Source: Paraglaciecola sp. 20A4 (GTDB taxonomy: Bacteria; Pseudomonadota; Gammaproteobacteria; Enterobacterales; Alteromonadaceae). From it: a stretch of DNA of 64,000 bases. Positions 7,710 through 17,133 of the stretch are shown here, piece after piece. Within the stretch, counting starts at the first letter, position 1. Each line of letters begins with the position of its first letter. The notes under the pieces were generated by a model, which searched no databases, was not told where the DNA came from, and was given only the letters and a program-made list of their open reading frames with translations. The DNA lies in assembly GCF_011378905.1 (NCBI RefSeq), contig NZ_WTPY01000008.1, positions 107,024 to 171,023 of the forward strand, written 5' to 3'. Both the position numbers and the translations under genes were made by a program.

Positions 7710-9578
7710 TTAAATACTATCAACCGTATGACCGGCTAACGCTTTTTTGATCGAATGATCCATACGTTTCTCAGCAAATACTTGGCTAGCTTCATCCGCT
7801 GCTTTAATTGCTAACTTAATGGCATCAATATCATCATTTTTACCAGCTTCATTAAGCACGTCTAAGCTAGCTTGAATCGTCTTAATCTCGCCAGTAGTTA
7901 ATAGCTCAGCTCCATCAGCACCTAATGCAGCTTGAAGGGCTTCGTGTACTCGCGCAGCTTCCACTTGTTGCTCTTTGAGCATACGAGCTTGCATATCACC
8001 TGTGGCATTTTGCATTGACGCTTTTAACATGTCGCTAATTTGTGTTTCATCAAGCCCATACGACGGCTTAACTTGGATCTCAGCCTGCACACCACTGGAT
8101 TTTTCCATGGCCATAACATTTAACAGGCCATCAGCATCGACTTGAAATGTTACCCGAATGTGCGCTGCACCAGCAGCCATAGGCGGAATACCACGCAAAG
8201 TAAATTTAGCCAGTGAACGACAATCATCTACGAGTTCTCGTTCGCCTTGAAGCACATGCACCATCATGGCTGTTTGGCCATCTTTGAAAGTGGTAAATTC
8301 TTGTGCTTTGGCCACAGGGATAGTGGTATTGCGATGAATAATCTTTTCGACCAACCCACCCATGGTTTCGATACCGAGCGATAAAGGTAAAACATCTAAT
8401 AGCAGCATCTCACCATCAGGTTTGTTACCCACCAAAATATCGGCTTGTATTGATGCACCAATTGCGACCACTTTATCTGGGTCGATTGAGGTCAATGGCT
8501 CACGTTCAAAAAAAGCGCCTACCTGCTCTCTCACGTAAGGAACCCGAGTAGAGCCGCCAACCATTACCACTTCTAACACTTCAACTTTGTCGAGTTCAGC
8601 ATCTTTAATGGCTCGACGACAGGCACGTAATGTATTTTTGACTAAATCGGCTATCAGTCCTTCAAATACATCACGACTGATTGATATTTCTCTGGTTTGT
8701 CGGCTGTCATCTTCGAGCTCAATCGTTACAGAAGTGCTGTCACTTAACGTCTCTTTAGCGATCTTGGCTTTATCTAATAAAACTCGGTGCAAGCGCTTCG
8801 ATAATTCACCCGTTAAAGAAAGTTGCTGACGAAAGTAAGCGACTATCTTATGGTCAAAGTCGTCACCACCTAAAGCAGAATCGCCGCCTGTTGCGAGCAC
8901 TTCAAACACGCCTTTACTGAGGCGTAAAATCGATATATCAAACGTGCCACCACCAAGATCATAAACTGCGATTACACCCTCTTGAGCCGAATCTAATCCA
9001 TAAGCAATAGCGGCTGCTGTTGGCTCATTAAGTAAACGAAGCACTTTTAAGCCTGCTAATTGAGCAGCATCTTTCGTACCCTGTCGCTGTGCATCATCGA
9101 AATAAGCAGGCACAGTGACAACCGCGCCACTGAGCTCCTCGCCTAAGCTTTGCTCAGCACGTAAACGTAATGCGGTTAAAATATCAGCAGACACTTGAAC
9201 AGGATTAACCTTACGTCCACCCACATTCAACAGGGGAGAATTTAGATTTGATTCATCAAAATCGTATGGCAAATCTGGATAGCTGTTGCGAATATCTTTC
9301 AAGCTACGCCCTAAAAACCGCTTCACCGATACAACCGTATTGGCAGGGTCTAAACTTGCATCACGTTTAGCTTGCTCTCCTACGATGACACTATCGTCCC
9401 TGTAACTGACGACCGAGGGCAAAAGATGTTGATTGTTAGCATCACCTAAGGTTTCAGCTTTACCGCTGCGTACAGTGGCAACTAATGAATTCGTTGTGCC
9501 TAAATCGATACCTACCGCAATTTTTCGCTGGTGAGGAGCCGCACTTAGACCTGGTTCTGCAATTTGGAGAAATGCCAT
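7710..9578 (-). CDS. hscA: Fe-S assembly Hsp70 chaperone HscA
   Basis: A specialised Hsp70 that binds the LPPVK motif of IscU and drives cluster transfer with ATP. The start [19 protein letters not shown] is nearly identical to E. coli HscA. Nucleotide-binding motifs are in place: GIDLGTTNS near residue 23, [13 protein letters not shown], and [10 protein letters not shown]. The substrate-binding half follows to residue 622 (E. coli 616). It lies 21 bases after hscB in the isc operon, and IscU here keeps the LPPVK target. Confidence 0.97.
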   Translation of the reverse strand: MAFLQIAEPGLSAAPHQRKIAVGIDLGTTNSLVATVRSGKAETLGDANNQHLLPSVVSYRDDSVIVGEQAKRDASLDPANTVVSVKRFLGRSLKDIRNSYPDLPYDFDESNLNSPLLNVGGRKVNPVQVSADILTALRLRAEQSLGEELSGAVVTVPAYFDDAQRQGTKDAAQLAGLKVLRLLNEPTAAAIAYGLDSAQEGVIAVYDLGGGTFDISILRLSKGVFEVLATGGDSALGGDDFDHKIVAYFRQQLSLTGELSKRLHRVLLDKAKIAKETLSDSTSVTIELEDDSRQTREISISRDVFEGLIADLVKNTLRACRRAIKDAELDKVEVLEVVMVGGSTRVPYVREQVGAFFEREPLTSIDPDKVVAIGASIQADILVGNKPDGEMLLLDVLPLSLGIETMGGLVEKIIHRNTTIPVAKAQEFTTFKDGQTAMMVHVLQGERELVDDCRSLAKFTLRGIPPMAAGAAHIRVTFQVDADGLLNVMAMEKSSGVQAEIQVKPSYGLDETQISDMLKASMQNATGDMQARMLKEQQVEAARVHEALQAALGADGAELLTTGEIKTIQASLDVLNEAGKNDDIDAIKLAIKAADEASQVFAEKRMDHSIKKALAGHTVDSI

Positions 9579-9599
9579 AATAAAAGCCGTTTAATTAGT

Positions 9600-10127
9600 T
9601 CAAAAGTCGCTTAGTGCGTCTTCTTTGAGTTCAATTTCGTGACGTAACTTATATAGAAATTTCAGTTTACGCACTCGATTTGCAGCACTTTCATTTGCTG
9701 CATCATCTGTCTCTTCAAGCAAGGAACCTAGTTCACTCAGTAGCGTTTTGATATCCTGAGCAACTTCGTCGTCCAACTCTTCTAACGCCGCTAACGGCTC
9801 ATCAGTGTGTTGGGCATCTTCAAGTTGCTCGCGCCATTCCATTTGCTGCATCAAAAATGCACCATCTTGCATGGTCTTTTGCTCGTGCTGCAATTCGACC
9901 CCACGCAATTCAAGTATATGTTCAGCGCGGCTAAGAGGTTTCTTAAGAACTTGATACCCATCGTTTACTTGAGAATTTTTTTGTAACGCAATCAGCTTGT
10001 CACGATCACTGGCAGTGGCAAACTTATCTGGATGAGTGAGCTTCTGCAGCTGTTGATAAGTGGCCACTAAAGCGGTGGTATCAATGACAAATGAAGGCGT
10101 TAAGTTGAATAGCACAAAATAATTCAT
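9600..10127 (-). CDS. hscB: Fe-S assembly J-protein co-chaperone HscB
   Basis: A J-domain protein that brings IscU to HscA and stimulates its ATPase. The J-domain HPD is at 32-34 (LTHPDKFA), and the C-terminal three-helix IscU-binding domain ends RKLKFLYKLRHEIELKEDALSDF-like, as in E. coli (RKLRFLDKLRS..). I chose ATG 10127 (MNYFVLFNL, compare E. coli MDYFTLFGL), giving 175 residues. A TTG at 10184 in the same frame would add 19 residues without homology. The Shine-Dalgarno for 10127 is weak. Confidence 0.93.
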   Translation of the reverse strand: MNYFVLFNLTPSFVIDTTALVATYQQLQKLTHPDKFATASDRDKLIALQKNSQVNDGYQVLKKPLSRAEHILELRGVELQHEQKTMQDGAFLMQQMEWREQLEDAQHTDEPLAALEELDDEVAQDIKTLLSELGSLLEETDDAANESAANRVRKLKFLYKLRHEIELKEDALSDF

Positions 10128-10213
10128 ATCAATCAGCGTCTTTTGAGTTTGGTCTAGGAAGGTGTCAACAGCCACGCTGTTCAACGTCGTGCTACACTAG
10201 TGTGGTATATGAA

Positions 10214-10234
10214 AGCAGGCTCAAAGAGCCTGCT
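10214..10234 (-). terminator. Hairpin between iscA and hscB
   Basis: A perfect 9-bp stem with a 3-nt loop (10214-10222 with 10226-10234) separates iscA from hscB. No U-run follows on the minus strand. Inference: partial attenuation or mRNA stabilisation that makes iscRSUA more abundant than hscBA-fdx. Confidence 0.4.
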
Positions 10235-10242
10235 ATTTGTCA

Positions 10243-10566
10243 CTATACGTTGAAACTTTCGCCGCAGCCGCACTCGCCGTTCGCGTTAGGATTATTAAAT
10301 TGGAATCCTTCATTTAAGCCTTCTTTGGCAAAATCCAACTCAGTACCATCAAGATAAACCAAACTTTTTCCGTCGATAATAATTTTAACGCCATTATCTT
10401 CGAAAACATGGTCATCTTCGTTAAGCTCGTCAACAAATTCCAAAACGTACGCTAAGCCAGAGCAACCGGTGGTTTTTACTCCTAAGCGCAAGCCTAGCCC
10501 TGAGCCTCTGTTTTGCAGAAAGCTAGATGCCCGTTGTGCCGCAGCCTCAGAAATTTTAATCCCCAC
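10243..10566 (-). CDS. iscA: A-type Fe-S carrier IscA
   Basis: An A-type iron-sulfur carrier that delivers clusters to [4Fe-4S] targets. The three invariant cysteines are Cys35 (TTGCSG), Cys99 and Cys101 (ECGCGESF). Its 107 residues equal the E. coli length. Third structural gene after iscR, with only 23 bases between it and iscU, and a hairpin behind it. Confidence 0.97.
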   Translation of the reverse strand: MGIKISEAAAQRASSFLQNRGSGLGLRLGVKTTGCSGLAYVLEFVDELNEDDHVFEDNGVKIIIDGKSLVYLDGTELDFAKEGLNEGFQFNNPNANGECGCGESFNV

Positions 10567-10589
10567 AATGGTCTCCTTTTCTGTAACGT

Positions 10590-10970
10590 TTACTGATGTT
10601 TCTTTTTATAATCTTCTACTGCAGCTTTAATGGCATCTTCAGCCAAAATTGAGCAGTGAATCTTAACTGGCGGTAAGGCAAGCTCTTCAGCGATATCGGT
10701 ATTCGAAATCTTCACCGCTTCGTCAATTGATTTACCTTTAACCCACTCGGTAACCAAAGAACTAGATGCGATAGCTGAACCACAACCATAGGTCTTGAAT
10801 TTTGCATCTTCAATAATACCGTTTGGCCCTATCTTCAATTGCAATTTCATAACGTCACCACATGCAGGTGCGCCTACCATACCCGTAGCAATACTAGGGT
10901 CGTTCTTGTCAAAGCCACCCACGTTACGTGGATTTTCGTAGTGATCGATTACTTTTTCGCTGTAAGCCAT
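10590..10970 (-). CDS. iscU: Fe-S cluster scaffold IscU
   Basis: The scaffold on which [2Fe-2S] clusters are built from IscS sulfur. Ligands Cys37 (APACGD, with Asp39), Cys63 (YGCGSA) and Cys106 (HCSILAEDA) are present, as is LPPVK (99-103), the HscA recognition motif. 126 residues against 128 in E. coli. It lies 62 bases after iscS, behind an AGGT-type Shine-Dalgarno. Confidence 0.97.
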   Translation of the reverse strand: MAYSEKVIDHYENPRNVGGFDKNDPSIATGMVGAPACGDVMKLQLKIGPNGIIEDAKFKTYGCGSAIASSSLVTEWVKGKSIDEAVKISNTDIAEELALPPVKIHCSILAEDAIKAAVEDYKKKHQ

Positions 10971-11032
10971 GATGGTTACCTCATTAGTGAAGGCATTTGC
11001 CTTGCTGTAAATTCTATTGGTTGATTAAAATA

Positions 11033-12256
11033 TTAGTGGTGAGCCCACTCAACAGTACTTAAATCAACGCCTTCTTTGTACATATCCCACAATGGAGACA
11101 TGTCACGTAATTTATCAATAGCGTTACGTACTACGCTAATAACATGGTCAATTTCAGCTTCAGTGGTAAAACGACCAATCGTGAAACGAATTGAGCTATG
11201 CGCAAGTTCATCGTTTAAGCCTAATGCGCGAAGCACATAAGAGGGCTCTAAACTAGCAGATGTACAAGCCGAACCAGAAGATACGGCCATATCTTTAAGC
11301 GCCATAATCAATGACTCACCTTCTACAAATGCGAAACTTACATTTAGGTTGGCCGCAACGCGATGCTCTATATCACCATTGATGTAAACAGCTTCAATAT
11401 CTTTAATGCCATCCCATAAGCGATTACGAAGCATCAAGATACGTTCGTTTTCAGTGGCCATTTCTTCTTTAGCGATACGAAATGCTTCACCCATACCCAC
11501 GATTTGATGAGTAGCCATGGTGCCTGAGCGCATACCACGCTCATGCCCGCCGCCATGCATTTGCGCTTCTAAGCGAACGCGAGGTTTACGACTAACGTAG
11601 AGCGCGCCTATGCCTTTTGGCCCGTAGGATTTATGGGCAGAAAACGACATCATATCCACTTTTAGCGTTTGCAAATCAATGGCGACTTTACCCGTACTTT
11701 GCGCAGCATCTACGTGAAAGAGAACTTTATGTTCACGACAGATTTCGCCAAGCGCGGCAATATCTTGAATCACACCAATTTCGTTGTTTACGTGCATTAC
11801 GCTAGCAAGAATAGTGTCTGGGCGAATGGCCGCAGTAAACTTTTTGATATCAACCAAACCATTCGGTTCAGGATCTAAATAAGTGACTTCAAAACCCTCA
11901 CGCTCTAACTGACGGCAGGTATCAAGTACCGCTTTATGTTCAGTTTTAACCGTGATGATATGCTTACCTTTTTTACTATAAAAATGCGCTGCACCTTTAA
12001 TCGCAAGGTTATTTGATTCTGTAGCACCAGAGGTAAAAACAATCTCACGAGGGTCAGCGTTAACTAAATCAGCGATTTGATTACGCGCAACGTCAACGGC
12101 TTCTTCTGCTACCCAGCCGAAACGGTGTGAACGAGATGCAGGATTACCAAAGTTGCCTTCGTTGGTTAAACATTCTGCCATTTTGGCAGCAACGCGAGGG
12201 TCAACTGGGGTGGTTGACGAATAATCTAAATAAATTGGTAACTTAAGGTCGCTCAT
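11033..12256 (-). CDS. iscS: Cysteine desulfurase IscS
   Basis: A PLP enzyme that takes sulfur from cysteine for iron-sulfur clusters, thiolated tRNA and other cofactors. PLP lysine is Lys209 in [10 protein letters not shown]; the mobile-loop Cys331 sits in SGSACTSAS. 407 residues, three longer than E. coli at the N-terminus. It starts 16 bases after the iscR stop, so the two are co-transcribed. Confidence 0.98.
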   Translation of the reverse strand: MSDLKLPIYLDYSSTTPVDPRVAAKMAECLTNEGNFGNPASRSHRFGWVAEEAVDVARNQIADLVNADPREIVFTSGATESNNLAIKGAAHFYSKKGKHIITVKTEHKAVLDTCRQLEREGFEVTYLDPEPNGLVDIKKFTAAIRPDTILASVMHVNNEIGVIQDIAALGEICREHKVLFHVDAAQSTGKVAIDLQTLKVDMMSFSAHKSYGPKGIGALYVSRKPRVRLEAQMHGGGHERGMRSGTMATHQIVGMGEAFRIAKEEMATENERILMLRNRLWDGIKDIEAVYINGDIEHRVAANLNVSFAFVEGESLIMALKDMAVSSGSACTSASLEPSYVLRALGLNDELAHSSIRFTIGRFTTEAEIDHVISVVRNAIDKLRDMSPLWDMYKEGVDLSTVEWAHH

Positions 12257-12272
12257 TGTTTACTCCGCTTAT

Positions 12273-12758
12273 TTATTGCAAACTCACTTCGATTTCATGG
12301 CTGGCAATATAATTAAGATGTTTCGTTTTATCTTGTCTATTTGCGACTAATTTCACGTCATGCTGTGCCATGAGTTCACCAAGGGTGATGCCATCAAGAA
12401 AATTACTGATACGCTCACTCAAGTCTTGCCACAAACTATGTGTCAAGCAACGCTCACCACCTTGGCAATCGGACTGTCCTTGGCAACGAGTCGCGTCTAC
12501 AGACTCATCTACTGCTCTAATCACTTCACCGATAGGTATTTCACTTGGTTGACGCCCAAGCTTGTATCCGCCACCAGGGCCGCGAACACTGTCCACTAGT
12601 TTTTCTCTACGGAGGCGTGAAAAAAGTTGCTCTAAATAAGATAACGATATTTCTTGGCGCTCAGATATATCAGCTAACGACACGGGACCGCGCTGTGAAT
12701 GTAACGCTACATCCAACATTGCTGTAACAGCGTAACGACCTTTAGAAGTTAATTTCAT
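12273..12758 (-). CDS. iscR: Fe-S responsive Rrf2-type regulator IscR
   Basis: An Rrf2-family winged-helix repressor whose [2Fe-2S] state sets isc expression. Cluster ligands Cys92, Cys98, Cys104 and His107 are all present ([17 protein letters not shown]). The start is ATG 12758 ([18 protein letters not shown], as in E. coli [12 protein letters not shown]). An in-frame GTG at 12767 is part of the Shine-Dalgarno AGGTG, so the longer form is rejected. First gene of iscRSUA-hscBA-fdx, with two IscR sites upstream, so autorepression is expected. Confidence 0.97.
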   Translation of the reverse strand: MKLTSKGRYAVTAMLDVALHSQRGPVSLADISERQEISLSYLEQLFSRLRREKLVDSVRGPGGGYKLGRQPSEIPIGEVIRAVDESVDATRCQGQSDCQGGERCLTHSLWQDLSERISNFLDGITLGELMAQHDVKLVANRQDKTKHLNYIASHEIEVSLQ

Positions 12759-12787
12759 ATTGAACACCTAGCTAAAAACTTGTGGCT

Positions 12788-12816
12788 ATTGTCCCAAACC
12801 CGACTAATTTAGTCAA
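12788..12816 (-). promoter_or_regulatory. iscR promoter
   Basis: On the minus strand TTGACT (12811-12816) and GACAAT (12788-12793) are separated by exactly 17 bases, a good sigma-70 pair. The -35 box is embedded in the proximal IscR site, so IscR binding would block polymerase. Confidence 0.75.
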
Positions 12817-12820
12817 GTAT
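12796..12820 (-). promoter_or_regulatory. IscR type 1 site, promoter-proximal
   Basis: The minus-strand 25-mer ATACTTGACTAAATTAGTCG+GGTTT fits the type 1 IscR pattern (ATA..TTGACTA..TAGTC..GT). It overlaps the iscR -35 box. Assigned by eye from the known consensus. Confidence 0.78.
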
Positions 12821-12845
12821 TTATCCTACTGTTTTAGTCAAGTAT
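12821..12845 (-). promoter_or_regulatory. IscR type 1 site, promoter-distal
   Basis: A second 25-mer, ATACTTGACTAAAACAGTAG+GATAA on the minus strand, abuts the first with no gap. Its left half is identical to the proximal site over 12 bases. Two tandem sites match the double-site layout known upstream of E. coli iscR. Confidence 0.75.
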
Positions 12846-12884
12846 TATGTGCTACTTCAAACATACCATTTTAAACCAGTCCCC

Positions 12885-13688
12885 CTAAATTTGTGGGTCA
12901 AAGGATGCACTTGCAGTTTCCTTTTCGGCGGGTGTTAAATGCTCATCAAAACTATCTATTTCAAGCGTGGGCAACGATTTCCCACATACGCTTCCCCCCA
13001 TATTGTTAATTTCTTTACACATCTCTTCAACTTTCGTATCAATTAGATGAACATGATCGAGCATCAGCCCAATCGCATTAGCTACCGGGTCTGGGTTTTC
13101 GGTAGATACGGCATAAGCATCGAAACCATATTTACGGGCAATTTTTGCGCGGTGTCCGTTCTGCTCAGTCTTTGCAGCTGGCATAACAATGCGTCCAGGG
13201 ATCCCCACCACGGTCGCGCCTGCAGGTGCATCTTTGACGACTACAGAGTTTGAACCCACCTTGACACCTTTATGCATGGTGATTGGCCCAAGAATCTTAG
13301 CACCCGCTCCGATAACCACATTATCTTCTAGGGTTGGATGGCGTTTGCCGGGTGTCCAAGCGGTTCCACCTAAGGTCACTCCGTGATAAAGCGTCACGTC
13401 ATTGCCTATTTCAGCCGTCTCACCGATCACAACACCCATGCCATGATCGATAAAAAAACGTCTACCTAACTTTGCACCGGGATGAATTTCAATCCCCGTA
13501 GCCCAGCGGGAAAAGGTGGATAAACTGCGGGCTAGCCACTTCCAATTGGCTTTCCAAAGACGATGGCTAAGACGGTGGATCCAGATCGCGTGGAGACCAG
13601 GATAATTAGTGATAATTTCAAAACGATTGCGCGCCGCAGGATCACGATGAAATACACTGGTAATATCTTCTTTAATGCGTTCAAACAT
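12885..13688 (-). CDS. cysE: Serine O-acetyltransferase
   Basis: Acetylates serine with acetyl-CoA, the first step of cysteine synthesis. The left-handed beta-helix hexapeptide repeats run from about residue 68 to 170 ([31 protein letters not shown]), with the catalytic His in DHGMG. At 267 residues it is the shorter EpsC/NifP-like type with a long acidic tail, not the E. coli 273-residue type. It lies 2 bases after trmJ and upstream of iscR; cysteine is the sulfur source for IscS, so the grouping is functional as well as positional. Confidence 0.93.
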   Translation of the reverse strand: MFERIKEDITSVFHRDPAARNRFEIITNYPGLHAIWIHRLSHRLWKANWKWLARSLSTFSRWATGIEIHPGAKLGRRFFIDHGMGVVIGETAEIGNDVTLYHGVTLGGTAWTPGKRHPTLEDNVVIGAGAKILGPITMHKGVKVGSNSVVVKDAPAGATVVGIPGRIVMPAAKTEQNGHRAKIARKYGFDAYAVSTENPDPVANAIGLMLDHVHLIDTKVEEMCKEINNMGGSVCGKSLPTLEIDSFDEHLTPAEKETASASFDPQI

Positions 13689-13690
13689 GA

Positions 13691-14413
13691 TTATTTGCTG
13701 TCTTTGCTGGTCTTTTCAATGGAAGCTAAAATGCCGCGTAATATGTTCAGCTCTTGTGTTTCTGGGCGAGCTCGATTGAATAGACGCCGTAATTTACTCA
13801 TGACCATACCCGGATGTTTGGGAATGATGAAATTCGTTTTATAGAGGGTTTGTTCCAAATGGCTATAAAAACCCTCTAGATCTTCCGCTAATGGGTATTC
13901 CGCCTGAACTTGTTCGCGACGAGTTTGATCTAAATGCGCCATGCGAATTTCGTAACATAATGTTTGAACCGCAGCCGCTAAGTTTAACGAACTGTATTCA
14001 GGATTAGCAGGAATACATACGTGGAAATGGCACTGCTGTAACTCATCATTACTTAACCCATTGTTTTCACGACCAAATACCAGGGCAACAGGATAGTTGG
14101 GGACTTCAGCCACCAGCTTTTCGCCACATCCTCGGGGTTCAAGCATAGGCCATGACAACGTGCGAGAACGAGCGCTAGTGCCGACAACTAACCCACAGCC
14201 AGCGACAGCTTCAGCAACGCTAGATACAATTGTTGCATTGGCTAACACATCCCCAGCACCAGCTGCGAGTGCACTAGACTTACCATCAGGAGGTGCAACA
14301 GGGTCAACCAAAATCAACTGACTCAAGCCCATCGTTTTCATGGCCCGAGCAGCCGAGCCAATATTGCCTGTATGAGATGTGTTAACCAAAACGATTTTAA
14401 TATTTTCAAGCAT
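13691..14413 (-). CDS. trmJ: tRNA (cytidine/uridine-2'-O)-methyltransferase TrmJ
   Basis: A SPOUT methyltransferase that 2'-O-methylates residue 32 in the tRNA anticodon loop. The start [20 protein letters not shown] matches E. coli [20 protein letters not shown], so ATG 14413 is chosen over a frame that opens 29 codons earlier. SPOUT knot motifs are [13 protein letters not shown] and [15 protein letters not shown]. The 240 residues end in the conserved [20 protein letters not shown] region. Neighbouring cysE and iscR match gammaproteobacterial synteny. Confidence 0.95.
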   Translation of the reverse strand: MLENIKIVLVNTSHTGNIGSAARAMKTMGLSQLILVDPVAPPDGKSSALAAGAGDVLANATIVSSVAEAVAGCGLVVGTSARSRTLSWPMLEPRGCGEKLVAEVPNYPVALVFGRENNGLSNDELQQCHFHVCIPANPEYSSLNLAAAVQTLCYEIRMAHLDQTRREQVQAEYPLAEDLEGFYSHLEQTLYKTNFIIPKHPGMVMSKLRRLFNRARPETQELNILRGILASIEKTSKDSK

Positions 14414-14619
14414 AGCGAGCAATTGTCTGACGTTGTTGGGGATTTTAGGGCGCGCATAATAGCACATTTTATCGTCTGCGGTAGCGCAGGCGCGGGGCAC
14501 AAAGCAACACTTTTAGACACACTGAGGTATTTGGATAAGTGCTAGTTAACAATACACGCGCTTACCTCGCAGGTTTTCCTGCACTACTACCTTAAGAAAC
14601 TGACGCTCCCGATCAAATG

Positions 14620-15003
14620 TCAGGCTTGATATAATTCCAACGGTAGTCCGTCGGGATCCGCGAAAAACGTAAATGCCTTGCCGGTATATTCATCTATTCT
14701 AATCGCTTCAACTTCTATCCCTTTGGCAGTTAACTTAGCAGCACACTCTTCAACATTATCGACAAAAAACGCTAAATGGCGTAACCCCTGCGCTTCCGGT
14801 CGGCTAGGACGAGATGGCGCATCTGGAAATGAAAACAGTTCAATTTGCCCTCCATCAGGAAGTGCTAAGTCTAACTTGTAGGATTCACGTTGGGCTCGAT
14901 AATTTTCGGCAATAATGGTCAATCCTAAAATGTCAGTGTAAAAATGCTTTGAACGTTCATAGTCTGAACAAATTATCGCAACGTGGTGTATTCCGTTAAA
15001 CAT
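14620..15003 (-). CDS. Glyoxalase I-like VOC protein (YaeR/GloA2-like)
   Basis: A 127-residue vicinal-oxygen-chelate protein closest in pattern to E. coli YaeR: HHVAII, IELFSFPDAPSRPSRPEA, GLRHLAFFVD, and DPDGLPLELYQA. Metal ligands would be the first His, the His in GLRHLAF and the Glu of PLELY. The substrate is unproven; methylglyoxal hemithioacetal is a guess from the family. ATG 15003 follows GGAAG four bases upstream, so a frame opening at 15018 is not used. It interrupts the usual trmJ|suhB divergent pair. Confidence 0.87.
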   Translation of the reverse strand: MFNGIHHVAIICSDYERSKHFYTDILGLTIIAENYRAQRESYKLDLALPDGGQIELFSFPDAPSRPSRPEAQGLRHLAFFVDNVEECAAKLTAKGIEVEAIRIDEYTGKAFTFFADPDGLPLELYQA

Positions 15004-15186
15004 GTAACTTCCAATCAATAATTATGAAGATAATACGCTAACATAATTTTTATCCAAGACAGATTATCATTGCTAATTATCTGTATTTTGGTAAACTGCG
15101 CGGCGATTTTTTGTTCAGCGTTAATGTAATTCTCTAACGCTGGCAAATATGTATCTTAACGTTCTTTTAAAATTGGTGGTTTTACT

Positions 15187-15966
15187 ATGCATCCTATGCT
15201 GAATATAGCAGTGCGCGCAGCGCGTTCTGCGGGCAATGTCATTGCTCGTGGTTTTGAAAATCAATCTGAATTGATGATTGAAGCCAAAGGCAGTAACGAT
15301 TTTGTTACGCGAATTGACAAAGAAGCAGAGCAAGCAATTATTCACAAAATTCAGCAATCTTACCCAGATCACTGTTTCGTTGGTGAAGAAGGTGGCGTAG
15401 TTGAAGGTAGCGAAAGTGATTATAAATGGATCATCGACCCGCTAGATGGCACCACCAATTTTATCAAGGGAATCCCCCACTTCGCAGTCTCGATAGCACT
15501 TATGCATAAAGGCCGCTTAGACCAAGCAGTGGTTTTCGATCCAATTCGTGGTGAGTTGTTCACTGCAAGCAAAGGCGCTGGCGCGCAACTTAACGGTTAT
15601 CGCATTCGCTCAAGTAAAGCTAAAGAACTAGGTCAAACCATTCTAGCTACCGCGTTACCTTATAAGAACAAAGAATCGTTACCCACTTACTTAGAAAGCT
15701 TCCGTAAGATATTTTTCCAAGCTGGCGATATTCGACGCAGTGGTTCAGCCGCGCTTGATTTAGCCTACGTTGCTGCAGGCCGTTATGACGGTTACTGGGA
15801 AAGCGGTTTAAAGCCTTGGGATATCGCTGCCGGTGAATTACTGGTGCGTGAATCAGGCGGATTAGTCACCGACTTTAAAGGTGGCAACGACCCAATCCAA
15901 AAGGGTGAGATTGTTGCTGGAAGTGCGAAAGTAGTTCAAACTTTGGTTAAACACTTGAAAGGTTAA
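15187..15966 (+). CDS. suhB: Inositol-1-monophosphatase SuhB
   Basis: A Mg-dependent inositol monophosphatase; in E. coli SuhB also joins the rRNA antitermination complex. Metal-site motifs are visible: GEEGG (66-70), DPLDGT (84-89) and KPWDIAAGELL near residue 218. Length 259 against 267 in E. coli. The start ATG has GGTGG upstream. A strong intrinsic terminator follows 24 bases after the stop. Confidence 0.95.
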   Translation: MHPMLNIAVRAARSAGNVIARGFENQSELMIEAKGSNDFVTRIDKEAEQAIIHKIQQSYPDHCFVGEEGGVVEGSESDYKWIIDPLDGTTNFIKGIPHFAVSIALMHKGRLDQAVVFDPIRGELFTASKGAGAQLNGYRIRSSKAKELGQTILATALPYKNKESLPTYLESFRKIFFQAGDIRRSGSAALDLAYVAAGRYDGYWESGLKPWDIAAGELLVRESGGLVTDFKGGNDPIQKGEIVAGSAKVVQTLVKHLKG

Positions 15967-15990
15967 TTTAGCAGAACGATTTAGTTTAAT

Positions 15991-16018
15991 AAAAGCGAGT
16001 CTTATGACTCGTTTTTTT
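15991..16018 (+). terminator. Terminator of suhB
   Basis: Stem CGAGTC (15996-16001) with GACTCG (16006-16011), loop TTAT, extended by A-T pairs, followed by seven T residues (16012-16018). Confidence 0.85.
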
Positions 16019-16101
16019 ATGTCTAGAGGTTATTGAAGACCTCTCTCCATGCCCAATTTAGTCCTTCGTTCACCATATATCGACGTTAATGTCAGCCCAA
16101 T

Positions 16102-16131
16102 AAAAAAGCCGCTTAATCACTTAAGCGGCTT
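16102..16131 (-). terminator. Terminator of the queA-tgt-yajC-secDF operon
   Basis: An 11-bp perfect stem (16106-16116 with 16121-16131, loop TCAC) is flanked on the left by an A-run, which becomes the U-tract on the minus strand. It ends transcription 50 bases after the secF stop. Confidence 0.85.
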
Positions 16132-16181
16132 GCAGATTTTGTACTGTAAATCTTTACCAGACGAATCTCATATATTTTAAA

Positions 16182-17123
16182 TTACAGCATAGAATCTTGG
16201 TCAGCACCTTCTTTTTCAATCTCGGTTGGCATCAAGTCTTCACGACTCACCCCTAGCCAAAGTGCCACTAAACTGGCGACATAAATTGAAGAGTAAGTCC
16301 CGATAATGACACCAAATAATAAGGCTGTTGCAAACCCATGAATGGTTGCCCCACCTAAGAAGAACAATGACATTAACACCAATACAGTAGTCATAGACGT
16401 AATAATGGTTCGATTCAATGTTTGCGTTAATGAAATATTGATAATTTCTTCAGTATCGGCATTACGTATTTTACGGAAGTTTTCACGGATCCTGTCAGAG
16501 ACAACTATCGTATCGTTTAATGAATAACCGATAACTGCGAGCACTGCGGCCAAAACCGTTAAATCAAATTCCAGATGCAAGATAGAGAACAAACCTAGGG
16601 TAACAATAACGTCATGGGCCAAAGCAATAACTGAGCCCAGTGCGAAACGCCATTCAAAGCGCATAGCGACATAAACTAAAATACAGAGTAAAGAAACCAG
16701 CATAGCGAGTCCGCCCTGCTCTGCAAGTTCATCGCCAATATTAGGCCCTACAAAGGCTATACCGCGTTTCTCAGTGCCTGGTACAGCAGCCTGTAATGCA
16801 TTGACGACACTGTCACCTATTTCGACATTTTTCACGCCTTCAATAGGCGCAATACGAATAAGTACATCTTGACTACTGCCATAGTTTTGAACAATGGGTT
16901 CATTGAAACCAGCCTGAGTTAAATCAGCACGAATGGCATCTAAATCCGCAACGCCTTCATAACGCATTTCAATTTGTGTACCACCAGTGAAATCTAGCCC
17001 CCAATTAAGTTGATTAACGCCTAATGAGACTAACGAACCAATGACCAGTAGGGCTGAAAATATCGCCGCAGGAACGCGTAACGACATAAAACCAACTGTA
17101 TCTTTCATATTTAACAATTGCAT
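16182..17123 (-). CDS. secF: Protein translocase subunit SecF
   Basis: An inner-membrane partner of SecD that uses the proton gradient to help preproteins cross SecYEG. Six membrane segments: one N-terminal (about 19-40), then five after the periplasmic loop. The RND-type signature is seen in NWGLDFTGGTQIEMRYEG, GYSLNDTIVVSDRIREN and NRTIITSMTT. 313 residues against 323 in E. coli. ATG 17123 has AGGAG upstream, and only 10 bases separate it from the secD stop. Confidence 0.97.
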   Translation of the reverse strand: MQLLNMKDTVGFMSLRVPAAIFSALLVIGSLVSLGVNQLNWGLDFTGGTQIEMRYEGVADLDAIRADLTQAGFNEPIVQNYGSSQDVLIRIAPIEGVKNVEIGDSVVNALQAAVPGTEKRGIAFVGPNIGDELAEQGGLAMLVSLLCILVYVAMRFEWRFALGSVIALAHDVIVTLGLFSILHLEFDLTVLAAVLAVIGYSLNDTIVVSDRIRENFRKIRNADTEEIINISLTQTLNRTIITSMTTVLVLMSLFFLGGATIHGFATALLFGVIIGTYSSIYVASLVALWLGVSREDLMPTEIEKEGADQDSML

Positions 17124-17133
17124 ATTACGGCTC

